A DNA stretch of 64,000 nt from Gemmatimonadaceae bacterium. Lineage in GTDB: Bacteria; Gemmatimonadota; Gemmatimonadetes; Gemmatimonadales; Gemmatimonadaceae. The notes beneath the pieces were generated by a model. It searched no databases and had not been told where the DNA came from. It saw nothing but the letters and a program-made list of their open reading frames with translations. The first letter of the stretch is position 1. Each line of letters begins with the position of its first letter. The stretch lies in contig JADLCY010000001.1 in the NCBI GenBank assembly GCA_020846935.1, positions 744,001 to 808,000 on the forward strand, written 5' to 3'. Both the position numbers and the translations under genes were made by a program. Positions 1 through 7,773 of this stretch are shown one piece after another.

Positions 1-201
1 AACCCGAAGGCCCAGGCGCCCGCTGGAGCGCTCCACGCCGACGCTCCCGGCGATGTTGTTGTCGAAGTTCCAGCCACTATCGCGCGTCAGGTACGCAGAG
101 GCACCGACAAGGGCCCGCGCCCGTTGCGCGCTCATGATGCCCGGGCACGCGCTGGTGGTCATCAGGATTGCCAGGGCGTGAACCACCGAGCCGATGCGCA
201 T
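1..201 (-). CDS. Secreted protein, N-terminal fragment (runs off the left edge)
   Basis: An open frame of 67 codons starts at an ATG at 201 and is still open at base 1. The first ~25 residues look like a signal peptide: a short basic start (MRIG), a hydrophobic stretch (VVHALAILM), then small residues up to a likely cleavage after MSAQ. The residues after it (GASAYLTRDSGWNFDNN) read like the first strands of a small outer-membrane or exported beta protein, but too little is present to assign a family. It is in the same direction as the two genes that follow to the right. No function can be given. Confidence 0.5.
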   Translation of the reverse strand, partial: MRIGSVVHALAILMTTSACPGIMSAQRARALVGASAYLTRDSGWNFDNNIAGSVGVERSSGRLGLRV

Positions 202-253
202 CACCCTTTTCCTGGTGGAATGGTTCCGACGTACCCGCGCAGCTTGCCCCGTG

Positions 254-709
254 TCACACGCGGCCCGCGCGGCCCATGTCGACCCTTGCCCTGCTGAGCG
301 CGGACAGCCAGGCGCGTCCCGTGGCTCGCATGTGGGTGACTTCCCTGATGTTTGACACGACGTTGGCCAGATCCTTCACCGGCACATGGGTGTTTGCCGG
401 CCGACCGAAGCTGAATCTCAGGCGCTGCCCGTCGTGCTCCAGAATGAGGCCACCTCCAAAGTAGTACCATGGGATCCAGAACCTTGCATCCGATACCGGC
501 CAGCGAAAAACGACGCTCGCCTCCCCGGCTTCGATCGACGTTGCCAGGCCCTCAGCGCGCATGGCGCGCTCGAGTTTGCGCAGCTGCCACGGCCAGGCCG
601 ATCCCGCACCGTGCGCCGTGAACATGACCAGCCGGCTCTGCAGCGAGAGCGTGCCGGGGATGCTGCTGATTCCGCGCAACAACCAGGCCTCAGTGCGAAG
701 GTTGGTCAT
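254..709 (-). CDS. Hypothetical protein, possible PH/GRAM-like fold
   Basis: A 151-residue protein without signal peptide or membrane segment. The first 100 residues alternate short hydrophobic strands with a pattern common in bacterial PH/GRAM-like domains: a stretch ending in SRLVMFTAHG, a central PWQLRKLE, and WIPWYYFGGGLIL followed by HDGQRLRFSFGR. The last third is basic and probably helical. I do not recognise a specific family and the fold call is inference. It sits between two small secreted proteins in the same direction, in a stretch next to an integron integrase, so it may be a cassette gene. The ATG at 709 is the only good start. Confidence 0.5.
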   Translation of the reverse strand: MTNLRTEAWLLRGISSIPGTLSLQSRLVMFTAHGAGSAWPWQLRKLERAMRAEGLATSIEAGEASVVFRWPVSDARFWIPWYYFGGGLILEHDGQRLRFSFGRPANTHVPVKDLANVVSNIREVTHMRATGRAWLSALSRARVDMGRAGRV

Positions 710-845
710 TCATTGGGATGTTCGCGGAGCCGGGCCGGACGCCGTTAGCCTGACCGTCGAGCGGCATGCATGATCCGAGTCGTGTACACTTGCCGAGCGG
801 GTCAGCCTGCAACATGCACGGCGTCTCCGGGCGGCACAAATTGCG

Positions 846-1316
846 CTAGTGCACGCGCGCAAGCTTTCGACAGGCCCACGGCTCGTGCTCGCTGACTGAG
901 AGCGTATCACCGCGAAACCGGAAGTTGCGGCGCTGGTCCGTCCCGATGTACGCCGGGATCGTACCTCCCCGGACGTGATGAACGACGGTCGAGTCCGACG
1001 TGAGGGTGTAGGTACCGAAGTACCCGAGGTATTGTGTGCGCACTTCTGCCATACCGCGAATTGGAACGGAGTCCTTCGTGAAGGCGCCCGTCGGCATCGC
1101 GCGCATCGCCTGAATGGAGACGTTTCCTGCCGCATCGTAGATGAAGAAGCCGATCGGCTGGCGACCGAGCGAGTAGGTCGTGTCGCCGGGGCTATTCACG
1201 TTGCAGAACTCCAGTATGCGCCAAGTGCCCACGAGACGGGAGCCGGGCTTCTGCGCATCCGCAGGCTGACTCGCCAGAGTCAGAGCTGTGAACGCCGCGC
1301 ACGTCAATCGCCTCAC
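846..1316 (-). CDS. Secreted lipocalin-like protein
   Basis: A 156-residue protein starting at a GTG (1316), with a purine-rich GAGAGG just upstream. Residues 1-22 form a signal peptide ending ADAQ. The mature part opens with GSRLVGTWRILEF and continues PIGFFIYDAAGNVSIQAMR, the pattern of the bacterial lipocalin-like domain (Lipocalin_5, PF13924): a small eight-stranded barrel that usually binds an unknown small hydrophobic ligand. Length fits the family. It stands alone between an unknown gene and a divergent toxin-antitoxin pair, which is typical of cassette-borne cargo. The ligand cannot be predicted. Confidence 0.65.
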   Translation of the reverse strand: MRRLTCAAFTALTLASQPADAQKPGSRLVGTWRILEFCNVNSPGDTTYSLGRQPIGFFIYDAAGNVSIQAMRAMPTGAFTKDSVPIRGMAEVRTQYLGYFGTYTLTSDSTVVHHVRGGTIPAYIGTDQRRNFRFRGDTLSVSEHEPWACRKLARVH

Positions 1317-1452
1317 ATCAACCTCTCGGTGTTGGGGGCCAAATGGCCCGTCGGTATGACGTTTGTGTTCAGCAGCGATGCGGTATCAAGGAAGGTGGCG
1401 CAGCCGCCAACAACCACAGCCTCGTCTGCTGCAACACACTGTTATGTCGCCC

Positions 1453-1490
1453 TTGACAGGATGGGCTTACCTGTACAGATTATCTGTACA
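1453..1490 (+). promoter_or_regulatory. Promoter with embedded palindromic operator of the YefM/YoeB pair
   Basis: A perfect TTGACA lies at 1453-1458. The expected -10 region falls inside a perfect 19-bp palindrome at 1472-1490 (arms TGTACAGAT and ATCTGTACA around one central T). The ribosome-binding site GGAGG at 1496-1500 and the antitoxin ATG at 1506 follow at once. In YefM/YoeB and other Phd-type systems the antitoxin, helped by the toxin, represses its own operon by binding such palindromes (family knowledge); the overlap of palindrome and promoter is seen directly. Confidence 0.7.
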
Positions 1491-1505
1491 ATACCGGAGG
1501 TTCCC

Positions 1506-1793
1506 ATGACCGTCAAGACCAGCTACAGCCACGCCCGCGAGAACTTGGCCACGCTCTGGGATCAGGTCGAGGACTCCCGAGAGGCCGCCGTCATTCAACG
1601 GCGTGGCCACGAAGACATGGCGCTGATCCCCGCAGATGAACTGAGCAGCCTGCGGGAGACCGCGTACTTGCTCCGCTCCCCTCAGAATGCGGTGCGGCTG
1701 CTGACAGCGTTGACGCGCGCTCGGCGCGGGCGCACCAAGGCGACGGATCTCGACGCTCTCCGCCGCGAGCTCGGGGTGTCGGAGAATCCTTGA
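1506..1793 (+). CDS. yefM: Antitoxin, YefM/Phd family
   Basis: A 95-residue protein. The N-terminal half has the YefM/Phd DNA-binding fold: a SYSHARENLATLWDQV helix followed by strands reading AAVIQRRGHEDMALIPADEL and then SLRETAYLLRSP. The C-terminal third is charged and likely disordered until it wraps around the toxin. It should bind the palindrome in its own promoter and neutralise the toxin encoded by the next gene, whose TTG start overlaps this gene's TGA stop (TTGA). GGAGG lies five bases before the ATG. The pairing with a clear YoeB toxin makes the assignment firm. The pair could stabilise the surrounding integron-like island. Confidence 0.85.
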   Translation: MTVKTSYSHARENLATLWDQVEDSREAAVIQRRGHEDMALIPADELSSLRETAYLLRSPQNAVRLLTALTRARRGRTKATDLDALRRELGVSENP

Positions 1794-2068
1794 GCCCGGT
1801 GTCCAAGCGTCGGCGCAGCGCGGTCCTCGAACCGGAGTGTCTCGAGGACCTCCGCTACTGGGTGGACACGAACCGCAAGACGGCCCTCCGGGTCTTGGAC
1901 CTGGTCGAGGCTGTGCTGCGCGACCCGTTCGCGGGCATCGGCAAGCCAGAACCCCTCAAGCACCTGGGCGGCAACGTGTGGTCGCGACGGATCAACGAGG
2001 TCGATCGCCTGGTCTACGAGGTCTTCGCCGACAGAGTCGCGTTTCTTCAGGCTCGCTATCACTACTGA
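1790..2068 (+). CDS. yoeB: mRNA interferase toxin, YoeB/Txe family
   Basis: A 92-residue RelE-superfamily toxin that, in the family, enters the ribosomal A site and cuts mRNA at translated codons. Seen here: RDPFAGIGKPEPLK with the conserved Glu (E54), WSRRI, the DRLVY strand with the catalytic Arg (R73), and the C-terminal RYHY whose His91-Tyr92 are the hallmark active-site end of YoeB. Start is a TTG at 1790 overlapping the antitoxin stop, with GGAG at 1781-1784. All catalytic positions are kept, so it is probably active. A GCATAAC integron-like box begins 14 bases past the stop. Confidence 0.9.
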   Translation: MSPVSKRRRSAVLEPECLEDLRYWVDTNRKTALRVLDLVEAVLRDPFAGIGKPEPLKHLGGNVWSRRINEVDRLVYEVFADRVAFLQARYHY

Positions 2069-2081
2069 CTTGGGGCCTGCG

Positions 2082-2088
2082 GCATAAC
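2082..2088. other. GCATAAC box, integron core-site-like
   Basis: GCATAAC, the complement of GTTATGC, lies just after the yoeB stop. Similar boxes occur at 1441-1447 (GTTATGT) before the toxin-antitoxin pair and at 4138-4144 (GTTATGC) near the integrase. They resemble the outer R boxes of attC sites but depart from the strict RYYYAAC/GTTRRRY consensus at one position, and no full attC stem is visible here. The partner half may have been lost to the IS256 insertion. Confidence 0.25.
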
Positions 2089-2216
2089 GAGGCTGTAGAA
2101 AGCCCGGCGCGGCCTGGCGGAGTCTGTCCCAAGGCTAGTTGAAATTTAGGTGGTGCCTCCATAGTCAAGCGTTGATCCCGGCAAGGATTCGCGCTCAAGC
2201 ACGGAGGACACCACCC

Positions 2217-2810
2217 ATGGCAAGAGTACGGGAAAACCCGCGCGGTCACCAGTCAGTCCCGCCCGCGCACCAGGAGCTGCCCCTGGATGATGGCACCCTG
2301 GAACTGGCGGTGATTCAGGCCCTGATCCCGCTGGGGCTCCGCGCGGTCCAGGCGGCGCTGCAAGACGAAGTCACGCGGTTGGCCGGCGCGCGGTACGTGC
2401 ACGGCGGCGGGCCGGCCGGCGTGGTGCGCTGGGGGAAGCAGCCGGGGTCGATCTATCTCGCCGACCAGAAGCTGCCGATCACCGTCCCGCGCGTTCGGAA
2501 TCAGATCACGCGCTCCGAAGTGCCGCTGACGACCTACGCGCAGCTGCAGACGCCTCGCGGCCACGACGTGGGCTTGTTCCGCCGCGTGCTGGCGGGCGTG
2601 TCGTGTCGTGAGTACGAGGCGGCCGCCGAAGCCGTGCCGGCGGCCTTCGGCCTCACGAAGTCGAGCGTCTCGCGCCGCTTTGTCCGCACCAGTGCGACGG
2701 CGCTCCGCCAGCTCCAGGAGCGCCGGCATGACGACGCGGAGTGGCTCGTGCTCCTGCTCGACGGCAAGCACTTCGCTGGGGACCGTCGATACACCTCTAG
2801 CGTGATGTGA
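2217..2810 (+). pseudogene. IS256-family transposase, C-terminally truncated
   Basis: The frame starts at an ATG (2217) after AGGA-rich sequence and reads about 197 residues of a mutator-type (IS256) transposase: the N-terminal domain with LELAVIQALIPLGLRA, then LTTYAQLQTPRGHDVG, KSSVSRRF, and the first catalytic region LVLLLDGKHFAGD. After that motif the similarity stops and the frame ends within about ten residues. A complete transposase has ~400 residues with two further acidic catalytic residues, both missing here, so this copy cannot transpose. The breakpoint near 2786 abuts the 3' end of the opposite lipoprotein gene (stop at 2797). The rest of the element is not in the window. Confidence 0.8.
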
Positions 2811-3966
2811 CAATGCGGAATCGCACGAGAGAGGGTACATCGTTGTCATCAAGCATCTGCCCCCACGCCGCGCGACCATCTGCCCAGACGAGATGCGTAC
2901 CGCGAGGGCCCTCCACCTCGAAGGATGAACGACCGTCCGCCGCGAGCACCGTGAATGCAGCGGCGTGTTCCGGCGAGTCCCAGCCGATCCACACCCTCCC
3001 GTCCGCCCCCGCGAGTACTTCGGTGACCGGAGTGCGATATGCTGGCACAAACAGGCGGCGATCGATCTCGCTGGTGGGGAAACGCGGTGCGAGTGTCCGA
3101 GTCAGATGTGCGCGGATGCTATCCACCACCCGCGCGTCGAGGCGACGCGGGGTGTATGGCAGGGCCGTCGACCAAAGCGTGTCACCGGCCATGCCGAGCG
3201 AGGTCACGCGCACGGCGGCGTCACCGGCGGCGTCCGCCGCATACCGCTCAACGACGAGCACCCGTTCCTTCCAAGGATCGTACGCAGTAAGTGGCGCGTC
3301 CGCGAACGGCTGGGCTCGATAAAAGGTGCCTTTCGAGGACCGGAGAATCAGGTGCTCATTGCCGATCGGCACCCACCCGATCGTGTCTGCGGCGCCGATG
3401 CCACGCGGAATTCGCAGTAGAGGCAGTGCCACGACCTCTCCGGCCGCTATTGCCCGACCCGTGGTCCCGCCGAAGCCCAAGAGTGAACCATCCTTGAGCA
3501 TCGCCATGGGATAGAAGAAGTAGAACGTCCCACGGCGTCCGACCTCCGGCGACATCGAGGCGAGACGCGAGATGGTCAGCAATTCGCCCGCTGACGAGAA
3601 GCGAGTGACACGTCGGAGATTGGAATCGAGCGTCCAGAGCGTATCGCCGAACAGTCCGATGGCGGTGACGGCGTCGAACTCGCCGGGGCCTGCGCCTCGG
3701 CGGCCGACGGTTCTGCGATGTCGCCCGTGCATGTCGAAGACGCGAATCTCCGGGGTCTCGGCGGGGAGCACGAAGACCTCGGAGTCCGAGGCAACTACCT
3801 GGCGAATTGCGGTGAACATGTACTCCGCGCCGTCGCTCTCGCTGCCGATCTGGAGCGAGGGCACCAGCCGGCGCTGCTCGGTACGCGGCGGCGCGCCGTC
3901 CCGCATACATGCCGAGAGCACGGCACCACAACTGAGGAGTGCTATGCACGCGATACGTCGAACCAT
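2797..3966 (-). CDS. Lipoprotein with predicted six-bladed beta-propeller
   Basis: A 389-residue protein with a lipoprotein signal peptide: basic VRRIA, hydrophobic core, lipobox LSAC with Cys20. The mature part is made of repeated strand motifs such as PEIRVFDMHGRHRRTVGRRG, AITAIGLFGDTLWTLDSN, and RVWIGWDSPEHAAAF, the pattern of 6-bladed propellers (BF3164 / NHL-like) common in secreted proteins of Gemmatimonadota. In that group RxVGRxGxGPGEF is a typical blade signature and it is present here. Function is probably ligand binding or scaffolding at the outer membrane; no catalytic residues are evident. Its last codons touch the broken IS256 remnant. It may be cargo of the integron-like island. 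Confidence 0.65.
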   Translation of the reverse strand: MVRRIACIALLSCGAVLSACMRDGAPPRTEQRRLVPSLQIGSESDGAEYMFTAIRQVVASDSEVFVLPAETPEIRVFDMHGRHRRTVGRRGAGPGEFDAVTAIGLFGDTLWTLDSNLRRVTRFSSAGELLTISRLASMSPEVGRRGTFYFFYPMAMLKDGSLLGFGGTTGRAIAAGEVVALPLLRIPRGIGAADTIGWVPIGNEHLILRSSKGTFYRAQPFADAPLTAYDPWKERVLVVERYAADAAGDAAVRVTSLGMAGDTLWSTALPYTPRRLDARVVDSIRAHLTRTLAPRFPTSEIDRRLFVPAYRTPVTEVLAGADGRVWIGWDSPEHAAAFTVLAADGRSSFEVEGPRGTHLVWADGRAAWGQMLDDNDVPSLVRFRIVTSR

Positions 3967-4215
3967 TGCACGAACCGCCGCTACGTAGATGCTAGGATTG
4001 TTCCGTCCAACGCGAATTGGGCAGCGCTGTGATAAATCTTCGCACCCGCGCCGAGGGTCTTATCCAACACGCCCGCTGCAGCATACGACACGCCTGCCGC
4101 ATCGGCAAGGAGACGCCAAGCCGCATCAAGCCATAGTGTTATGCGATGGCCCCACGTGACCGGGCCCGGCTTATGCCGAGCGCGAAGTGCGCATAAGACC
4201 CATGGCGGCAGAGCG
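3967..4215. other. Non-coding region beside intI with attI/attC-like boxes
   Basis: This 249-bp stretch on the 3' side of intI has no convincing gene. It contains RTCCAAC at 4005-4011 and 4062-4068 (complement GTTGGAY fits GTTRRRY exactly), GTTATGC at 4138-4144, and a 7-bp inverted repeat CTTATGC (4170-4176) / GCATAAG (4191-4197). Read on the minus strand, GCATAAC...GTTGGAT spans about 83 bp, within attC length range, but its inner arms pair poorly. It could be attI, a degenerate attC, or the intI terminator (the inverted repeat). Position and consensus matches are seen; the role is inference. Confidence 0.35.
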
Positions 4216-5193
4216 TCACCCCGATGATGGCGGCGGGCCCGGAAGCACGTCAAGAGGACTGCGAACGCCCGGACCGCGATCGAGTACGTGCAGGTAAATC
4301 ATCGTCGTCGACACGTCGACATGGCCGAGCAGTTCCTGAACGGTGCGAATGTCGCAGCCGCTCCGCAACAACTGCGTGGCAAACGAGTGACGAAAGGTGT
4401 GCGCCGTGGCCCGGCGGTTGATCCCGGACGATCGCACCGCGCCCGAGATGGCGCGTTGCACGGTGGTCGCATGCAATGGATACCGCACCCTGCGTCGCAG
4501 CACCCTGTCATACACGTCCGCGCGCGCAGGGAAGAGCCAGCCCCAGCGCCAGTCCCGCACGGCGCCTGGGAGCTTCGCCGCCAATGCGTCCGGTAAGGGA
4601 TAGTACCCTCCCCCCTTCTGCAGCGCCCGCAGATGTCCGCCGCGCAACTCGGCGATCCGCGCGCCGAGTTGATCGAGGAGACGCTCTGGCAACATGGTAC
4701 GCCGATCCTTGTTGCCCTTTCCGGCGCGTACAACGATCGTGCGCCGCACGAGGTCGATGTCCTTGAGCCGCAACGACAGCGCCTCGTTCAGCCGCAGCCC
4801 GGACCCGTAGAGCAACGCCACCACGAGCTTCACCGGCTCGGTGAGCCGAGCAAGAACCAGGTCGACCTCGGGCGGCTCCAGGATGTTCGGCAGCCGATGG
4901 GCGTGCTTCGGGCGAACCACGCTCGGCAACCGCGCCAGTGGCCGACCCAGCACGTCCCGATACAGGAAGAGCAGCGCCGCGATGGCCTGCCCCTGTGTGC
5001 TGGCACTCAGCGGCCGCGCCCTGGTGAGCGCCTCGACAAACGCCTTGACCTCGACCTCGCCACACTCGGCAGGATGACGCAGTCCGCAGAAGCGCACGTA
5101 TCGAATGATCCAGCTCCGATACGTGCGCTCGGTGCGCAGACTGTAATGGCGCGTGCGAATCGCAGCGCGAACCTGTTCGAGCAGTCGTGGCAC
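4216..5193 (-). CDS. intI: Integron integrase IntI (tyrosine recombinase)
   Basis: A 325-residue tyrosine recombinase with all catalytic residues: R134 in YGSGLRLNEA, H265-x-x-R268 in AHTFRHSFATQLL, H291 in LLGHVDVSTTMIY and nucleophile Y300. What makes it an integron integrase and not a XerC/D or phage enzyme is the extra IntI-specific segment between the second and third boxes (residues ~194-222, GGGYYPLPDALAAKLPGA then WRWGWLFPA) and the C-terminal GVRSPLDVLP. IntI proteins recombine attI with folded single-stranded attC sites to insert or excise gene cassettes. Length is normal and the gene is intact. Likely cassette-type genes lie past its 3' end, not its 5' end, which implies the less common arrangement with the integrase in the same direction as the array. 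Confidence 0.93.
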   Translation of the reverse strand: MPRLLEQVRAAIRTRHYSLRTERTYRSWIIRYVRFCGLRHPAECGEVEVKAFVEALTRARPLSASTQGQAIAALLFLYRDVLGRPLARLPSVVRPKHAHRLPNILEPPEVDLVLARLTEPVKLVVALLYGSGLRLNEALSLRLKDIDLVRRTIVVRAGKGNKDRRTMLPERLLDQLGARIAELRGGHLRALQKGGGYYPLPDALAAKLPGAVRDWRWGWLFPARADVYDRVLRRRVRYPLHATTVQRAISGAVRSSGINRRATAHTFRHSFATQLLRSGCDIRTVQELLGHVDVSTTMIYLHVLDRGPGVRSPLDVLPGPPPSSG

Positions 5194-5360
5194 ACACGCA
5201 CGCTACGCGAGCGTCCCCGCGCGACCACCATCGAATCGCCGCGCACGACATCGTTCTGTCGCCGAACGCCCGGCTCGCCCCACACCGAACCCCACCTCGC
5301 ACGGGTTCCCACCTGATCCTGCATCGGTACCTTCTCCGAGTACACCAACTCCCGCCGGCC

Positions 5361-6416
5361 ATGACCCGCCTGCCGCTCGCGACGATCGCCCTCGCCCTGA
5401 TCGCATCATCCGTCTCCGCACAGTCCACGCAAGCTTGGCGTGCACATGACCCAGAGCGCCCCAAACCACCGGTCGTGACGCCTGCCGAGACCCTGGGGCA
5501 GCCGCCGTCCGACGCCATCGTCCTCTTCGACGGCTCGAACCTCGACCAGTGGTCCGGCCCCGACGGACAGCCGGCCGGCTGGGCGATCCGCGACGGCTAC
5601 ATGGAAACCGCCCCGGGCGCAGGCCCCCTCCTCACCCGGCGCGCGTTCGGCGACGCCCAACTGCACATCGAGTTCGCCACACCATCCCGCGTGCAGGGCG
5701 CCGGACAAGGTCGCGGCAACAGCGGCGTCATCCTCATGGGACTCTACGAAGTCCAGGTGCTCGACTCGTACGAGAACCTCACATACGCCGACGGCCAGGC
5801 CGCTGCGATCTACGGGCAATACCCGCCATTGGTCAACGCATCGCGAGCACCCGGTGCCTGGCAAACGTACGACATCGTATTCCGCCGCCCTCGCTTCGGC
5901 GCCGACACCCGCATCACCTCGCCCGCTCGGCTCACGGTCTTCCACAACGGCGTCCTGGTGCAGGACGCCGAACCACTCTGGGGACCTACCACGTGGCTGC
6001 AGCACCTCGCCTACAAGCGCCATCCCGACACGCTCCCGCTGGTCCTCCAGGACCACGACAACCCCGTTCGCTATCGCAACATCTGGATCCGACCGCTGGG
6101 CGACATCGCCCGACCCGGCGGACTCGCCAGCGCCTCAACGACCGTCATCGTGCCGACCGCCGTCCTCCGCGCGTATGCGGGCAACTACGCCATGCCGAAT
6201 GGCGATCCCGTCGGCACCATCAGATTGACGGGCGGGCGACTCACGCTCCTGATGCCCGGATCGCCGCGCGAACGTGAACTCGTGCTGGTGCCGATCACGC
6301 GCGACCGCTTTCACCTGCTGCACACCGCTGGGACCGTGGCGTTCACTCGCAGCGGCCGTGAGACGACCATGAGGCTGCGCTTCGCGGAGATCGACCGGGT
6401 TGGCACGCGCCGCTGA
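5361..6416 (+). CDS. Secreted DUF1080 (3-keto-disaccharide hydrolase-like) protein
   Basis: A 351-residue protein. The ATG at 5361 is chosen because it is followed directly by a signal peptide (MTRLPLATIALALIASSVSAQ). Residues ~45-235 form the DUF1080 jelly-roll (PF06439): AIVLFDGSNLDQWSG, GYMETAPGAGPLLTRRAFGD, GRGNSGVILMGLYEVQVLDS and NPVRYRNIWIRPL are its conserved strands. Members bind or hydrolyse sugars; several have been linked to 3-keto-disaccharides. A C-terminal ~90-residue domain (LRAYAGNYAMPNGDPVGTIR) resembles the small beta domain found at the end of many exported hydrolases (DUF3471-like). It diverges from intI and looks like ordinary chromosome bordering the island. Confidence 0.8.
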   Translation: MTRLPLATIALALIASSVSAQSTQAWRAHDPERPKPPVVTPAETLGQPPSDAIVLFDGSNLDQWSGPDGQPAGWAIRDGYMETAPGAGPLLTRRAFGDAQLHIEFATPSRVQGAGQGRGNSGVILMGLYEVQVLDSYENLTYADGQAAAIYGQYPPLVNASRAPGAWQTYDIVFRRPRFGADTRITSPARLTVFHNGVLVQDAEPLWGPTTWLQHLAYKRHPDTLPLVLQDHDNPVRYRNIWIRPLGDIARPGGLASASTTVIVPTAVLRAYAGNYAMPNGDPVGTIRLTGGRLTLLMPGSPRERELVLVPITRDRFHLLHTAGTVAFTRSGRETTMRLRFAEIDRVGTRR

Positions 6417-6528
6417 CAACGCTGCCGCGGGCAACACTACTCGCCGACGTCTCGCGTGCCGTCACCCATGGCACGCCTCCCGGTGGGCACGCCCGCCTGC
6501 GATCTTCAGGGCCTGAAGGAGTCGATCG

Positions 6529-6777
6529 ATGCCCATCTACGAATACGCCTGCCCGAACTGCACCCACCGCTTTGAAGCCCTGGTGCGGAACGAACAGGCG
6601 CCCACATCGTGCCCCGCGTGCAGCGCCACCGGGATCGAGCGGCAACTCTCGCTCCCGGCGGTGAAATCCGAGAGCACGCATGCAAAGGCCATGGCCGCCG
6701 CCCAACGACGCGATGCCGCCCAGGCCAAGGACAACGCTCACGAGCAGCGCAAATACGAGCTGAGCCACGACGACTAG
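6529..6777 (+). CDS. FmdB-family zinc ribbon protein
   Basis: An 82-residue protein whose first 45 residues match the FmdB/CxxC_CXXC_SSSS regulator-like zinc ribbon (PF09723): MPIYEYACPNC near the start and PTSCPACSATG about 20 residues on supply two CxxC pairs for one zinc. The tail is charged and alanine-rich, probably an extended helix. A strong AAGGAG lies about ten bases before the ATG. Family members were named from a formamidase/amidase regulator but the real role is unknown. It stands alone, convergent with the next gene. Confidence 0.85.
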   Translation: MPIYEYACPNCTHRFEALVRNEQAPTSCPACSATGIERQLSLPAVKSESTHAKAMAAAQRRDAAQAKDNAHEQRKYELSHDD

Positions 6778-6832
6778 CGCTCCAGCCTCGCCGCCCCAGA
6801 CCGTTCACCGCACCGACGGACTCCCTTGCGCG

Positions 6833-7468
6833 CTACCGCTCCCCGATCCTGAAGCCGAGCCCGGCGTAAAGCGCAAACGAGCCGTTCTTTGCCGACTCGC
6901 GCACGTTGCCGACATCAAAGTCGGCGATCTTCGAAACGCCAAAGCTGTAGCGAACGCCGGTCGTCAACAGGGCACCGCCAAGGTCGAAGCCAAGGCCCCC
7001 GCCAAAAGCACCACCGATGTCCACGGTCCGTGTGCTCACACCCGGCGCGTCGGCGCAGTCGGCATCGACGCCCTGGACCTTGCAGTCGATCTGAAAGCCG
7101 AGGTATGGACCAGCGTAGACAAACGGTACCATGCCGGCGCCCGTGTCGAGCGACAACCGAAACAGCAGCGGGACTTCCACATAGTTCAGCTTGAGCCCGT
7201 CGGGGCCGCTGTTGGTGCCCTTCGCCCCCTTGCTCACGAGCAACACCTCGGGTTGAAACGCCGTGATGCCGCTCGAGGGCAGAACGATCGACAGGCCACC
7301 GATCAACCCCGTACGCCGGTCGAGACCGTCGACACCCCGTAGCGTCGAAAAGGTCGCACCCGCGATCGCGCTCACCTGCGATTGCGCAAGCACGGCACCG
7401 AGCGCCGGCAGGGTGACCAGAACGGCTGCAGCAACCACGCGACCCAGCTGACCTGAACAACGCTTCAT
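6833..7468 (-). CDS. Outer-membrane beta-barrel protein (PorT-like)
   Basis: A 211-residue protein. The ATG at 7468 is chosen over upstream starts because a GAGGA stands five bases before it and a signal peptide follows (RCSGQLGRVVAAAVLVTLPA, ending VLAQ). The mature part opens VSAIAGATFSTLRG and ends LYAGLGFRIGER with a final aromatic/hydrophobic strand. Alternating strands such as NYVEVPLLFRLSLDTG and PFVYAGPYLGFQIDCK are the signature of the outer membrane beta-barrel family PF13568, for which PorT is the reference. Two extra cysteines (in IDCK and DADCADA) could form a disulphide in an outer loop. Function beyond the membrane location is unknown. Confidence 0.75.
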   Translation of the reverse strand: MKRCSGQLGRVVAAAVLVTLPALGAVLAQSQVSAIAGATFSTLRGVDGLDRRTGLIGGLSIVLPSSGITAFQPEVLLVSKGAKGTNSGPDGLKLNYVEVPLLFRLSLDTGAGMVPFVYAGPYLGFQIDCKVQGVDADCADAPGVSTRTVDIGGAFGGGLGFDLGGALLTTGVRYSFGVSKIADFDVGNVRESAKNGSFALYAGLGFRIGER

Positions 7469-7773
7469 CGGAATCCTCGCGCCAAGGTTGTTCACGAGTA
7501 CACCACACCGGCGGACTTGGATACGCTCCCGACGCCGACGCGCGTGAGCGAACTCCGCCCGATCGTCGTCGAGGTCACGTACTCCGGTCCTGGAGCACCG
7601 TGAGACCGTAACGTAGCGCACACTCCTGGCTCGCGATGGCTGCATCGGCAATACCCGTGAGGCGCCCACACCACCGGTCGATCATCCAGTCGCCTTCGCC
7701 CCGCAGTTTCTCTGGTACGCCAGGGGACATCCGCCGACGCGCGTCAGCCTTGTCGGGAATGTGGACGGCTGGC
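7469..7773. other. Non-coding gap, nothing recognised
   Basis: About 300 bases between the beta-barrel gene and the end of the DAHP synthase gene. Short open frames exist but none has a ribosome-binding site or family pattern. The segment nearest 7470 should hold the promoter of the beta-barrel gene. I see no repeat or hairpin worth naming. Confidence 0.4.

Noticed and set aside
1317-1440. A complete attC site ending at GTTATGT (1441-1447)
   Set aside because: A short GTGTTG/CAACAC pairing and a GGGCC-AAAT-GGCCC hairpin exist, but the arms are not in attC order and the segment overlaps the lipocalin gene's ribosome site. Kept only as a weak box match.
7492-7674. A 60-codon frame in the gap before the beta-barrel gene
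   Set aside because: No ribosome site, no hydrophobic or family pattern, and typical shadow composition.
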